64,000 nucleotides of DNA, from positions 2,976,001 through 3,040,000 of the forward strand of contig OZ234498.1 of NCBI GenBank assembly GCA_965153455.1, given 5' to 3'. The notes beneath the pieces are model-generated. The model worked only from the letters and a program-made list of their open reading frames with translations. It was not told where the DNA came from and did not search any database. This document shows, piece after piece, positions 23,566 through 37,425 of the stretch. Position numbers and translations under genes: made by a program. Within the stretch, counting starts at the first letter, position 1. Every line of letters starts with the position of its first letter. The stretch is from Sphagnum compactum (taxonomy: Eukaryota; Bryophyta; Sphagnopsida; Sphagnales).

Positions 23566-24825
23566 ACAAAACTCCAACCCACATTATAATCAAGATGTTA
23601 CCCATTGATGGTGAGTAGTTGGTCTTTAAGAGTTTCCAACAAACATTTGAAATTGTCAACCTATGCCGATTTGGAAAAAAACACAATTGTCACCAACAAA
23701 TGAAATCACTAATAATTGCACCTACTCTAGTGACTGGTGTTATTAACAACATTCCAATTAAACCTTGAATTCCATTCCTTGCACCCACCCATTGTTGAAA
23801 TATCTTCACAATTTACATTATACAAACCCAATATGAAAAAATTACATTGCAAGGAAATAATTTAAGAAGATGAAACACAACTTTGAAATTCAAACAAAAA
23901 ATGAAGAATGATGAAAAAATTTGATACTATACATGTCTTGAATCAATCTCAATGATGATAATGCTTGGACATTAGATCCATTTCGAAAGAATAAAGGGAA
24001 AAGGAAGCTTAGAAGTTAAAACAAAGAAACCCAAACAAGTCAACTAGGAAAATTTTGAGATCATGGCATTAATTAATGAAAAGAAAGTTAAACACAAGGC
24101 CAATTTGGATATTATTGATTTTTAGAACAACATGGAAACATCAATAACAAAATGGAAATGCCTCATAGAACTTGTCAATACCAATGGTAGTTTTGAGCAT
24201 CACCACAATGAACCAACTTGCAAACACAAATGGGGGTCTTTGTGTGGAAAATACAAGAATATCTATGACTATGTGAGTAATACGAGCCATAACAAAGAAT
24301 ATTAAGAATTGTTTGCTAAAGACAAAACCATGCAAAACTTTCCCAAACACTTTCGTAAAATGTACTTTGAGTTCATTGACTCATTCATGCGCAACAATTC
24401 TTGTTTTAATCCACCAAATTCACAAGGTTACATGAATCCAAATGATCTCATGTGTACAATGCACCACCTTACCATGATTCTAAACCATGTGATGATTGTG
24501 AGTTCACTGAAGAAACGAACAATGAAAAGGCCTTTGAAAAAGAAGCATTATATTTGTCTACTAATCACAAGGTTGTCATCACATTCATGCATTCATCACA
24601 ATGCAACAGATGCATTTAGACATAGATGCAACTTTGCATCAAGTCAATATAGGGTCAACCTAGGTTAACCTAAAGTCAATTTAGGTCAAAAACATCTTGG
24701 GTGCTTGGGGCCGGCTTACAAGGGATCGAAAAGGGAGCAAGTTTAGTGGTTGTAAACCCTATGGTGATTCAAATGTCTTTTGTTTGCCACATGATTACTA
24801 AATAATTAGTGATTAAAAACTTTTA
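23566..24825. other. AT-rich DNA with no recognisable gene
   Basis: Several open frames of 60-120 codons occur (for example 24309-24668), but their composition is low-complexity and they lack recognisable motifs or start context. Confidence 0.35.
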
Positions 24826-24881
24826 GTCACCTCACAATATGGTAACCAAAAATCAGTTTTGGTTGCCATATGTGAGGTGAC
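24826..24881. repeat. Imperfect palindrome (25-bp arms, short loop)
   Basis: The left arm begins GTCACCTCACAATATGG and the right arm ends CCATATGTGAGGTGAC; they pair over about 25 bp with two or three mismatches around a loop of about six bases. Weaker inverted similarity extends outward (AATTAGT on the left, ACTAATT on the right). Possibly the core of a foldback element. Confidence 0.7.
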
Positions 24882-26239
24882 AATTACTAATTGTTTAACA
24901 ACTAAATTTTCTTTTCAATTGCTAGGAACTACACTTTTTGTTACTAAAAATTGAATTTTTGGTCATCATGTGTAGAGCTTAATGAAAATTTTCCAAAAAA
25001 ATTACATGCCGCCTTTCCAAATTTAATCGTTGGTGATCAAAAAATTTGGTCACCATCCAACGATCAAGTTTTTTAAGATGGTGATATACATAAAGTGATC
25101 AAAAGTTTTTGGTCACTAACAATTTGGCAATCAAAATCCAATTTTGGTTGTTAATGACTACAATTTTTTGTTTATGGCAATTAAATTTTCAATTGCTTCA
25201 CGTAAAGCTCGACGAACTTTCCAAAAATCGATTACATGCCCCATTTTCAAATTTAGTCGTGGTTTTCGAGCACTTTTGGTGCCAAGAGTAGCTTTCATCA
25301 AAAGCTTTTAAAAAGCACGTTACATGTCGAAAATGTTTAGTCACCATAGTTGGCAATCAATTTTTTTCAATCTACTTGGAAAAAAATTATGAATTGCCCA
25401 AAAACATTTAGTCGTTCGATTGACAATGGCCATTTGTCAGATAATTGAAAATCATTTTGAATTAATATTGTACATTTCTTTGATATGTTTTGATGATAAT
25501 GTTTTAATATATTGTGAAAACACATGTAAAAATTTGAAATGAATCTAATGAAATTTGAATTTTCAAGAACATTATTTAAGCATTGTAACCAGTGCTTTAT
25601 AATGCTTTTACTACTTGAAAAAACTCATAAATGACTTTTAAAGGACTTGAAAATGACCTAATTTTGAAAAGACTTGTAAAACAAATATTCAGATATGAGT
25701 ATAATGCAACATATTTTGGGGTCAAAAGGACATTTTTATGACTTTTGCAACTTACAAATGGAATATTCTTAATATACATCGAAAATCTTTTGGAATAAAC
25801 AGTCATCGAAATCGTTACTAAAGGTGCGCCTTTGACTCCTTATTTTGTGAATGTACCCAACTATTTTATTTTAAAGTATTAAATTATGAAATTATTATAT
25901 TTATATTTTTAAAATTTGAAAATTCAAAAATTCAAAATTTTTAAATTATTACAAAAACCAAAAATATATATATTATTTATTTTTGTGTAGATCTACTTAG
26001 CATTGACTCATCATCAATGATGTATCAACATGGCATCACACCTATAGCATGACAAAGTTTTGTCACAACTATAGAATGTCAACGATGGTGTCTAAACTTT
26101 CACCTATATGCCCATAAGACAAGTTTTAACCATTGAACCATCACATCATGTGATTAAAAAAAATATAATGACATAAATATAAGGACATGTGTGTTTTCAA
26201 TTTTGGACGTTAACATATTATTTAGCCCTATGATGAAAT

Positions 26240-26490
26240 TAATTCCATGTGTAGGTGTAAGTTAGGTAATCGGTGGTGTTGGTTAATAGGTAGGTAGTTG
26301 GCCATGGTTAGTAAGTAGTAACTATGACCATACCTATTTATTTACCAAGGTAGGTAGGTAGTTGAATAAGTAGGCTAGATTTTCATGTTAGGTACATATG
26401 ATAGGTATGTAATAATGTATGTAGTATGTAAGTGAGTAGTACTTGGTGGTGGTGGTTAATAGGTACATAATACCTACCACTGTACCTATT
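26240..26490. repeat. GTAG/TAGG-rich low-complexity tract
   Basis: Repeated TAGGTAGGTAGTT, TAGGTAC and GTAGTAT words with interspersed inverted ACCTACC words. This is a degenerate microsatellite region without a clean unit. Confidence 0.6.
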
Positions 26491-27302
26491 TTATAATTTA
26501 CTTAGTTAGATCCCAGTGTATTACAATAATTTTAATATTCATTATAATATTTAAACATAATTTTTTGAATTTCAAATTGTTTATAAATTCAGAAATAATA
26601 ATTTAAATTGCATCTTTTTTACAATTAAAAACTACTACACTTAATCATTTTCCAAATGCATTCTAACTACCTATATCTCTTAGTCATAGGCCCCTTAATT
26701 TGGGAATTCCCCACCCTTCGAAGATACTAAATGTCAGTGTTGTGCGGTTCTTCTTTTTGTGAGACAACCTCGGTGCTGGTTTTGATTGTTTTCTTAAAAG
26801 TGGAGGTTCTTGGGGTGTGATTTTGAGCTTGGTCTTATCGTTTTAAAAGCCTTGCAATTTGAATTTTTACGTTTTTTTTTCAAATTCAAGCATTTTTTAG
26901 GCTTTGTTCAAAACTAGGTCTGGTTTCATGTAGACATTTCACACTCCTCTATGCTAAATATTGTGTAGATAGAATTTTTTATATCAAATTAAATCAAGGT
27001 CTATATAGGTATAAATTTAATAATGAATAAAAACTAATATTCAACTCTGGAGTTGAGTCTATGTGTGAACTTTTCAAAAAAAATTTAAAAGAATTGCTTA
27101 CTTAAAAAACTTGTCCTTGTTTTTTTATAAGAGTGCTTTTTCATAGTTTTAGTTTCAAGTTCCGATTTATCAAAAGACTAGTTCCAATGTTTGATTCTTG
27201 TGTTCATATAAAAATAGACGTGAGCCTTGATCCGGGTCACAAAAATGTGACTCTGAAGCTTCAATTTTAACACGGGGAACCGGATACCCTCACAACACTA
27301 CT

Positions 27303-28642
27303 AAATTTGGCACGAGATATGAACTAAGGACCAGAAGGCTGTCGAATTTCTTGAGCATTGCACTCGCGAATTGTCACTCATTTCATTTCAAGGCCGTATG
27401 TTTCAGACTCAGTTCACACCGTCGTTAAAATTAGTTGGCGAGAGATGTATTCGAATCTTTCAGGGTCCAGCAATCTTCTGTCGATACCCGTCTTGTGAAT
27501 TTTCTTGAGGACAGGAATGTCTTTCTTCTTATTTTTTCAGTTGAAATATGTGCAGTGATTTTAGTTTTTTTGGTCGAGCAACGGCGTCGCTTCTCAGTGC
27601 TTTCGTCCTTGACAGTCACGAATCTTTTCGGGTTTGAGAGTGCGATTTCACTGCAATACGCTGCAGATAGACCCATCATGGCTTTTAGTTATCTTTAAGC
27701 CCTGATCAATAACAAGTCGGGAGGTGCATGCGACTTTTGATTCCCTTTTGATTGCAGTTGTGCAGTTGTGCAGAGTGAGATAGTGTCGCTATTATATGAA
27801 ACTTCTGCGCCTTGTTTTGGAGCGGCAAAAAATGTCATCTCCGCTCACGAGTTCATGGCCGTACCTGAATTTCTGTATGCCGCCTTTCTTAGGTGTGCAT
27901 TCCTGAATCCTCTGCTCGCTTGAACAGTAGCTGTTTATTTTACCAATAACCTGTTGAGCTATCCATGTGCAATGACAGTCTTTGAATCATTTGAACCGTG
28001 GTGTGAGCTGTTTGATTATAGGTGCCTATTTGACTTTCTTAGGTTTCAGGGTGGAGCTTTACATCCACTGTTGGGAGTTGATGAACTCAGAGGGTAGTCC
28101 AGGGAGCTAGTCTCTGCTATTGATGATGAGGGTGAGGGTCTGACACTTTGTGAGCGACCCTCGTAAGGTTATGGCTGGGCTCATTGTCTTGGTAGTAGGT
28201 ACCATGAACATGTTGTGGAGATTTTTCTGCAATCTCAAAGATATGTTTTCGAATGGCTTTAGCATAGTATGTTTTGTAATCACGAGTGGTGTGTTAAGGG
28301 ATAGCTTAACAGGGAGAAGTTATAATGAAATGCAGCTTACCTCACATGGCATCACTGCTATTTGTGATGAAGATGGTGGTCTGACACTTTGTAAATGACC
28401 CTCCTATGGTTATCAATGTCCTCATCATCTTGTTACCATCAAAATGTTGTAGAGATGTCTCTGCAACCTCATCGATATGTTCTAGGGTGGAGACTTCCCA
28501 GGATATGGCTGTGGCTTTTCCATGAGTTTCACATGTAGATTTCTCAAGATATTAGAGGTAAGTCAATTGTTGTGAGGAAATTAGTGAGATGCAGTATCAG
28601 ATGAGAAAAAAAGATATATACACCTGATTCTTGCTTTTCCAG
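27303..28642 (+). repeat. Duplicated kinase 5' leader and 5' intron, locus B
   Basis: Similarity with locus A begins sharply at TTTGGCACGAG (27303 here, about 8860 in A) and continues through the leader donor at 27396 and the intron, for example TTGAACAGTAG at 27920 and CTGACACTTTGT near 28140. The upstream GGCCCA-containing region present in A and C is missing, so this copy probably lacks the ancestral promoter. Open frames such as 27435-27698 are not in a frame shared with A or C. Confidence 0.75.
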
Positions 28643-28967
28643 GGCTCTAGACTCTTGATGGACCACTTGGAAGACCTAGGTGGCCACCAACTGCAGAAGG
28701 TATACCTCTCGTGAATGCATTACAGAGGATTCCAGAGCCACCCACATCCCAGGCATCTCATGTAGGATGTGAACCTGGAGAGGAGGAACACCAACTCAAT
28801 TAATTTTTTCTGTTACGACCAATGAATTAGCAGCAGGCTGCTGGTGTAAAATGGTTTTCACCTGGTTGTCACATGCTAAAGAAGAGTAGGCATGTGAAAG
28901 TGGATCTGGTTGCTTAGCTTGCAATCTGTACTGACTCTGATTCAGTGTCTTCAGAATCCATCTGTGA

Positions 28968-30787
28968 ATGGTGACTGGACTGTCTGTTACATTTCATCTC
29001 TGCAAGACAAAAAGAGAAGAATGCTCTGGTATTTTAGATGGGAACATGACTTCTTTCCTCATCAACAAGCAACAGTGTCTCCGTCTTTTCGAAAAGCTAT
29101 TAGAGACTGAGAAAACACTGAAAACAATCCAGGATAAGCTTTCTCACGAAGACACTACTAGTTCAGGATTTCCAATTGTGGGTCCAGCAACTCAGGAACT
29201 TGTCCATGTGCTAAAAGCTGCTCACGAGACAATCCTCAAAGACTGCCTCTGCAATGACAGATGGATGGAATCATCTCTTAGACAAGGTGGAGACTTGAAG
29301 GAAATTTCTACTGAAATTCTATATGACCTACAATGGTATTATGTAATGGGACTATGCTGCATCTTGCTGGAGTGGATATTTTGAGACAGTTGGACTCCCC
29401 CCAAATGGATTCTTCAACTGGTAGATTGTGAGAGGAAAAGTGAGTGAAAGTGACAATGACAGTGTGTTGAGAGCTGCAAAGCAGGATCAGGAGGATCAGG
29501 AGGATCTCCTATAGGACTTGAAGGGGGACCATGCTTGCCATGGAGAATGCTGTACTGGAATCCATATAAATATGCAATACCTTGCAACACAATTCCTGAA
29601 CAAGTTGGAGTTCCAAGAGCAGTCCCAAGCTTTTCCTACACTGGCTAAGAAGAACTACCTTGAAGAGCTGCATAAAGTCAATGGAATCAAGTAGAGTAAA
29701 TGGCCTAATGTTGGGTTGGCAAATATGCAAGATCTAGATAAAGGTCATCTGTTAGGTTCAGGGTCATTTGGAAGGTTACACAAAGCAAATTGGCTTGGAG
29801 AGTCATATGCCATGAGGATCCCTGGATATCAAGCAAGAGCTTGCAGCTCTGGCATGTGTTTACCTCCCTCACATTACGCATCTTGCTTGCTGTGCTAAAG
29901 GTGAAGGGAGCAGTGTATATGTCATGGAACGCATGGATAAGTCGCTCTCCCAAATGTTGACAGACGGGTCAAAGGACAGCCAACCCTCCCTTATTGGACA
30001 TGTGGGTGTCATGCTTCAAATAGCAGAAGGGATGAATTATCTTCACAACAAGGGTCTAGTGCATCGTGATCTCAAGACAGATAATATTTTCATCAGTGTG
30101 ATGATCCTGGCTCTGAAAGTTTAATGTTAGATCCAGTGGTCAAGCCCCTCTGGATTGCCAAAATCTAGGATTTTGGCAGCACAAAAGTCAAAATGGACAG
30201 TACCACGTACAGAAAACCAGACAATGAACACCGCCTCAATCATGTTTATGGCACCTGAAATGTATGCAGTCGAACGTGCTGAGCAGCTGCCTGAGAGATG
30301 CCATCCCAAGAACACATCTGTACAATGTTGGACTTATTTGCTTTTCAGTGCTGATTGGGGAGGCTACTCCTTTCCAGTTGACGAATTGCTGAAGCCTACT
30401 GTATTCAAAGATAGGGTGCAAGAGGGGAAGAGACCGCAGCTGCCACCTTACTGTCCCAGTCAATTGTACAATCTTATCCAACAATGTTGGGATGGAAACC
30501 CTGATGAGCGACCTGACTTTCAGGACATTTGCACAAAGTTGAGGCACATCAAAGGTTTACTTCTTACAGGTATGGCACAATGTATGAGAATGGGCAACAC
30601 ATTTCTGATCTGTGTAAGAATAATGCAAAGGGAACTGAAGCCTGAACTGCATTAAGAATAGGGATTAGCTTAGTATCTAATTTTTTATGAAGCATGATAG
30701 TTTGATGCAGTTTTGGAAATTTGAACACTCCACTTTTGTTTGTGCAGGAGGTTGTCACCAGAAGGTGGGAATTTATTGGCCTCAAGG
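28968..30787 (+). pseudogene. MLKL-like kinase pseudogene (locus B)
   Basis: Full-length paralogue of the gene at 10619, disabled many times. The N-terminal helical part is open (28968-29384) but ends at a TGA (29382) where A has an Arg codon. More stops follow near 29512 and 29692, then frameshifts and a loss of about 16 bases after the kinase Lys region near 29830. Surviving motifs are a glycine loop GSGSFG, YAMRIP (Arg where A has Lys), HRDLKTDN and DFG (preceded by a stop, near 30168). The small exon at 30749-30787 has lost one base relative to C. Homology fades by about 30820. It preserves what may be the ancestral DFG. Confidence 0.88.
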
Positions 30788-30829
30788 TGAAAATCCAATT
30801 TTTTCAAGGAAGAGTACTATTGAACCAAT

Positions 30830-33288
30830 ATCAAACATTTGATATGGTAGGAAGAAATCATTTTGGCAGAGAATTTCAAAGAAGTTATTCTAGATGAGCT
30901 TAGCAGAAATAAGTTTATCCAGATTCTTGGTGAATGAAAATCTGTTGTTCAGGTTCCATTTACATACTTAGGTTTACATCCTTGTGGCTAAATCAGATTT
31001 GGAGGGATATTTCCAAATTAGTTGAAGTCATTGCAACTTACTCCATAGGTTCATCCTGCATGTTTAACTCCCAGGTATTGCTTGGAATTCAGACATTCCG
31101 ACTTCACATACATCAATAAGTCCACACTTTGGATCTATTGCATTTTCTCAAGTTTGTATTAGAGCCAAGATCCATCTTATTATTGCTCCATTGCTTGATG
31201 AAGTGCAAAAGGATTTGCTTTGCCATTGATGAGGTCTAATCTCAAGGTTTAGATAACTAATGGTGACTTCTACAAGCAATGTGCTTACCAAAATGACAAG
31301 TTGTCTAACAACAACTATTTAATTTGGAATGTCAGAATACAAATGTTGTTAATTAAGTCTGGATCATGGAGAGTGGTTGATGGAAGTTAACCTTACCCAA
31401 GAATTCTAAATTTGCTAATTAACTACTGCATACAGGGATGCCAATATCACCTTGATGTAGAAAAGAAATTAGCATAAAAACTAGAAAACAAAATGTTGGG
31501 AAATTTTTTTTTCATTTCTATGGTCGTTGCAAATATATCTGTTCTGTTATGGCAAAGAGGCAAACCCAGTAGTGTGCAACCTTGTCTGGAGGGAAAATCA
31601 AGCAAAAACAAACAGCATAATTGCTTATGGGGTCTTGATTCAGTGGGTAGTTATCATGGAACCAGTCTTGATGCTTTTTTCCCAAATTCTTTAGTTGTCC
31701 GTGCATCACATGCAGGGTGAACTCAAGCAACGGAGGGTTTTGATTGCTGCTTGCCACAATGGTCCAAAATGGCTATTGAGCTTACAATCACTCCTTGTGA
31801 CATTTACGCAGGTTCACGATAAAGATACCCAACAATGGAAAAGAGGGATTTGGCATCCCCTTGTCTACCTCATCTCATGTGACCCCAACTTTACAGTGAA
31901 CAAAACAAAAAAAAAGCCCATTTTGGGTTAAATAAATTTCTGGCTGTCCAATCTCTTAACCAGTCTAAATGTGCATGTTAAATACTGCGTATAGGGATGC
32001 CGATATTATCTTGATATGACAACACGGCCTGCCATGTATGACCATGTCATGCCTTGATAGGCGGCAATGCATGAAGTGGTGTGTGGATCACATGAAGGGC
32101 CTGGCTATACATGGGTATTGGGAGACGATGAATGGGGTCAAGAGTCAGTGAGAAAAGCCTTGTTACATAGTCATGTAGCCGCAGAAATTGAACAAGGTCT
32201 GGAAGGCATGTGGGGGTCAGAGCAAACTTGTTGATAAGGTCACGTTTTGTACAAGTTGCATATTAAAAAAACCTTGGTTTAAATAATGTGAAGGCATTTG
32301 CATTATATTCCAGCAAGGTCATATGAATTTTGTGGCGTTGAAATATTGGGTGAGAGTAGACTTGGAGGTAAAGTGAGTATTTGTAGCAAATTTTTGGATA
32401 AAATCAAATATTCCAACCCTTCAAAATTGGAAAAGCAACAGCTCCAGCTGCACCCCTAGAGGTGCATTTCGTACCCTGCAAATTGTAATCCAACCATGTT
32501 TAGGTCCAAAGGTAAGGAAATATGGTAGTGGATGGTGTCCACTAGTCACAACAAATAAAAATCGTATTCATTACCTAATAATAAACTTTCATGAGTGCTA
32601 TAGCCTAGAAGCCCTGTATTTTATTGAAAGAAAAGAAAATCGAAACGAGCGTTTGGATAAAAAAATCTTTAAAGAATCTTTAAAGGTGCCCAAGAGCAAG
32701 TGACAAGCTAGCATGTCCAGAGTCCAGAGGCGACTAATCAGTCGTCTCCTGCACGTAGCTAGACATCCATCAAGTGTATGTCATCTACCTTACCCTGTGG
32801 TCAGATTCGATAGCTGAGTGCCGAATTGAATTAATTTTAGAGCATGGGAGTTGTTTTAATCTCAAATTAAACTTTTTTAGCTTTCAGACACACATTAAAT
32901 GTTTAATATTTCAAGAACTTGTACGAGGTACAGTTCAAAGAATAAATAAATTTTTTGGATAATAATTGCAACATGTGTTGAAGGAGCATGTTGAAAATTA
33001 AGATATAGAGGAGCTTTTCAAGAAATGTTAAAAAATTAGTAATCTTTTTTTGGGTGATGTTCATGACTTGTTTTAAAGGAGAATGCTGAAGGCTACGATA
33101 TCGAGGAGCTTTTAAAAATGATGGGATTGTCCCCAATAATAGTCAAATGTGTTCTACCTTGGACTTTTGTGTTATTCTAAGATTGTACTATTTGATGTTT
33201 TTATATTATGTATTTGTTTTGTCAAGTTAATTTTTATATAAAAATTTCAGAAATTTGAAGTGATTATAAATTTTGAATGTTTCTAATT
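30830..33288. other. Intergenic DNA with no confident gene
   Basis: Contains a 40-bp direct repeat (31421-31460 and 31980-32019) and a GC-richer minus-strand stretch at 32046-32256 with an open frame of about 70 codons. Neither could be assigned. The rest is AT-rich. Confidence 0.4.
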
Positions 33289-33600
33289 CACTATTAGAAA
33301 ACATGTTTTCAATTCACCGAACATTCCACTCAAGTTCCACTTAAATTGGGTCAACTCTATCAAAGTGGATTGTTGGAGATTTTGGATGAAAGTGCCAATG
33401 AACTAGAACATATGAGAAAGATCCCATTGAGATTCCATCATGCAACAACTCATTCTACTAAACTCCACTCTTGTCCACTTGGGACACAAATATTCATCAT
33501 TTTTACCAAAATTAATCCTATGTAATTGTGTGGTGGAATCTACTGGAGTTTGGTGGAATGTTCCATTCCATCATATATTGACTACATTGAAACTTAATGC
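33289..33600 (+). mobile_element. CACTA-type terminus with subterminal repeats
   Basis: CACTATTAGAAAACATGT at 33289 matches the terminus at 37426 in 17 of 18 bases and has the form of plant CACTA (En/Spm-like) ends. It is followed by scattered TTCCAC and GTGGAAT words typical of subterminal repeats. The opposite end was not found, so this is a solo or decayed terminus. Confidence 0.55.
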
Positions 33601-33601
33601 A

Positions 33602-33745
33602 TTGGTTTAATGGATTGGATTGGTGGAATTATTGGTCTAATGGATTGGCTTAGTGGAATTGTTGGTCTACTGGATTGGCTTGGTGGAATTGTTGGCATAT
33701 TGGAATTATTGATTTAATGGATTAACTTGGTAGAATTGTTACCCT
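33602..33745. repeat. 30-bp minisatellite
   Basis: Units beginning TTGGTTTAATGGATTGG (33602), TTGGTCTAATGGATTGG (33632) and TTGGTCTACTGGATTGG (33662) repeat at exactly 30 bp, with degenerate units following to about 33745. It sits next to the CACTA terminus and may be part of its subterminal region. Confidence 0.8.
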
Positions 33746-36700
33746 TATAGTATAATTGTTGGTCCAATGAAACTTTTGGTTTAATGCATTGGTCCATTGT
33801 GTTGAACTTCAATAGCTCATAATGGTTAAGTGATGCAGTAGTGATGTTTAATGTCCCCAAGGATTAAATGTGTTCCATGAGCGGTTGCACTTCAAGGTGG
33901 ACATATATGGAAGCTTATATACATGTTGTAAACATGATTATGTGCAATATAGTGGTGTTCCATTGTGTTTCAATGTGGGTGGTCTAGGATGGGTTTCAAC
34001 TTAGGGATTAGGAAAACATGTTCATTCTACCACATATCTTAATTGCCACATTTTGCATGTACATGAACCAAATCACTTCAAATAATTATATAATGAATTT
34101 TATTCATTATCAATGGTTTGTTCATGAATGTACTTGCTTTGACTTTCAAATGCATTTGTGCTAAAACACATGCATTCACCACCTGCTTCCATAACAACAA
34201 TAATGCAGGTTGCATACATGTGTACTTTGTGAAAATCATACCTGGAAATCACATTATAATTCAAACATGACCAAAATCAGACCTAAAACAAATGGAAACA
34301 ATGTTGTATTTGTTCATTCTAGTATTATTTTTTGAATCACAAACAAAAATAATCATTTCATGCCATATTTTCTTACTGCCACCTTTTGCATACATGTTAA
34401 ACAAGTTACATCCAACAAAGACATTGGTAAATCCCATCCATTTTCAAAGGTTTAAAAATTTGTTCACAAGCATACATGCTTCTTAAGTGACCTTCAACTA
34501 CAATATCTATGTTAACCATGCATTCAAAACCCCATGGTAGCAAGCAAATTAGATTATATACATTTGCATGTGGTTGAAATCATACCTAGAAACTAAATCA
34601 CACCCATCGCAACAAGAAAGTTCAATACTTGTATGTGCTACAAATCAGATTCGGAAATTACATCAACACCCCACGAGCAGTAATAAAATTGGGTTGCATC
34701 CATTTATAACATTCATTAGACTTGGAAAATTGTATCAACTCCCAATAACAGCAAAAAAATTGGGTTGCATTTGGGTTCATTCACAATTGGGGTACCAAAA
34801 AGGAATGTTTAAATTTTTAAAAACTACAAAGGACAACTTTGGATTTTTGTTTATCTTACATTATTATAGTTGTAGTGGATTGTTGTATGCCAATAAATTA
34901 AATGATGTTTTGTTAAATTAATAAAAATATTTTAAAATAATTTGGATACTATGTAAATTTCATTTTTGAGTCTTGTAAATTAATTATACCAAATGTCTAA
35001 ATTTCACTTTTGAAAAAAAGAATCAAAAGGAATGCATAAAGTCATACAATTGATTTCAAACTTTTTACACAACAAAAGCATGCCCCTTCTATGTCAATAT
35101 GTCATGTGTTCATTGAATGAATTTGATGAAAAATCAAATCATACAAAATGTCAAAATCTTGAAATTTTGAAAGAAAAGGCACCTACAAGGGAAAAGACTC
35201 ATTTTTTTAACCATTTGACAAAAAAATTATGTTCAATGGGTCCAAACTGTTTAGCTTTATGTGTAGGTCACATGTGCAAGAAATAATCCTGCCAAAAAAC
35301 ATGTTTGGTTGTCCATTGAAACTCAGTTTGGGATCTTTTAAGATTTTTTGCATTTCTAACTATACACCAAAACATTCATAGACAATTATGTATCAATGTG
35401 GAAACTCGCCACTTTTGCATGAATTATCTTAAATTAGATTAATGAAATTTTCTCACTTAAATTTGTTTCTGTTATTGTCAAAAGTAGCCTCATAAAAATC
35501 TTGGAATTTTTTTTTCCTTTTTTTGGTACCCCAATTATGAATGGACCCATCCATTTGTATGTGCTACAAATCAAACCTAAAAACTACATCAAAGTTCAAA
35601 GGATCAGCAAACTTTGATAACTTTTGGAAAAAGAAATTATATTTGAAAAAAAATTGAAAAACATTTGAAAAATATTGACCTTTTCAAAAGGTTAAGGTTA
35701 TACACCATTAAAAAATTTGTCCTTTGCAACCAAAGAAATAATGACTACTTATCTTGAATGACTTTATCAATGACCACAATCATATCATAATTTCATTATC
35801 TACATGGAATAAATATGAATAATAGATTAATCATTTACATGACTGATGGATGAGAGTTTATGAAATAAACATACTTCATCCATTTTCCATCAACCATATT
35901 TCACCCATTATGGTATTTGAGTGTGTGCCAAAGAATAAGATATTGACATGGATTATCAAATTGTCATTTTTTCAAATAATGAAATAGGTAAATCTAATTT
36001 ATGACTAAATTTTGATTACTTCAAATGACGTGGAAAATATTGTCATGATGTTGTGGCTGTTTTTATATTTAATTGACTAAATAATATCCCGTGTCACTAA
36101 AAAATGGGTCCCATTTATGTTCTAAACTTTTGAAACTTATAAAATGACTTATATATGATTAAATAATTACTACTACATGGACAACATGGCATTTTGTATA
36201 ACTATATAATCACTAACCTTAGATGATGTGGTACCCTAAATGGTCATACAATTATTTTATAGTGATTCACAAATAAATATTAGTAATTTAATATGAGTAC
36301 AAATGGACATAATCAATTACAACATGTAAGGAACTTATTTTGATTAAATTATACATATAGGTAATATACAAAAACCTTTATTACATTTTTTAAAAATGTA
36401 TTTGATATATAATCCATTTTAAATATTCAATGTGATTAAATTAAATATTATACATTGAAATAAATTTTAATGGTAATATATTATTATTATTTAAAAATAT
36501 CTCAATTTAAAAATAAAATAGAAGTGTAAGATGTGAAAAATATATACTTTATTTGTGCATTAAACTTTTGTCATAAATTTAAATGAAAATTTATATAATA
36601 TATCTATAAAAATAACTATATATTTTTTACATGTGTAAAATTGAGTAGAAATTATAATTTTAGAAACTTAGTTAATATTTTAATACTAATTTATATTAAT

Positions 36701-37425
36701 CAAATTAAATTAAATTATTTAGATTGAATTATAACTCATATTTAATATGACTAATATAAAAACATTTAAGATATATAGATGTAATTGATTTATGATCATT
36801 AATAAATATTTTATGTCGATAAATTACATGGGGTCATACATGTAAATTAAAATTTATTAATAAAATTATGATATATTAGAAGCAAAATTGTAATATAAAT
36901 TCCTAAACCAAATGAAGGTTTAAGATATGAAGGTTTTATTTTATTTATTCATGTGTTAGCCATAAAGGATTTTTCATTTACAAATCATGTGTTAAAATTT
37001 AATCTTTTCAAAGTATGGTCATTGAAATGTTTTTCAATAAAAAATTCAAATCATTTTCCTTTGAACTAAATTTACATTCTAAAAAATAAATCATATACTT
37101 GTATACATTATTGAAGGATATTTATGAATAAATTTTCAATTTTTTCAATTGGAAAAATTATCAATAAGATACAATTTATAATATGTGAAGTTTTGTATAA
37201 TGTTTAAATGAAGTATGGTTTAAATAGAATAAACGTTAGATTATTTACACAACAATTAGAGGTATAAGTATAAATGCTAATATATAATATGTATATTATA
37301 CCTATAGTGTTTCAAGTATATGAATATTTTAGGTATATTACATATCTAGTATATTAGACACTAGTACATCCAACGTTATATGTATGTCGAGTAGATGAAT
37401 TCAAAAAACATTTCCGCTCCAAAAC
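33746..37425. other. Very AT-rich intergenic DNA
   Basis: No gene was recognised on either strand. The stretch from 36200 to 37400 is extremely AT-rich. Open frames (for example 34568-34921) lack motifs. Confidence 0.4.

Noticed and set aside
13900-27300. Search for CRISPR-like arrays, tRNA or rRNA genes
   Set aside because: No regularly spaced identical repeats with unique spacers and no tRNA or rRNA signature were seen. The tandem repeats present are direct duplications without spacers.
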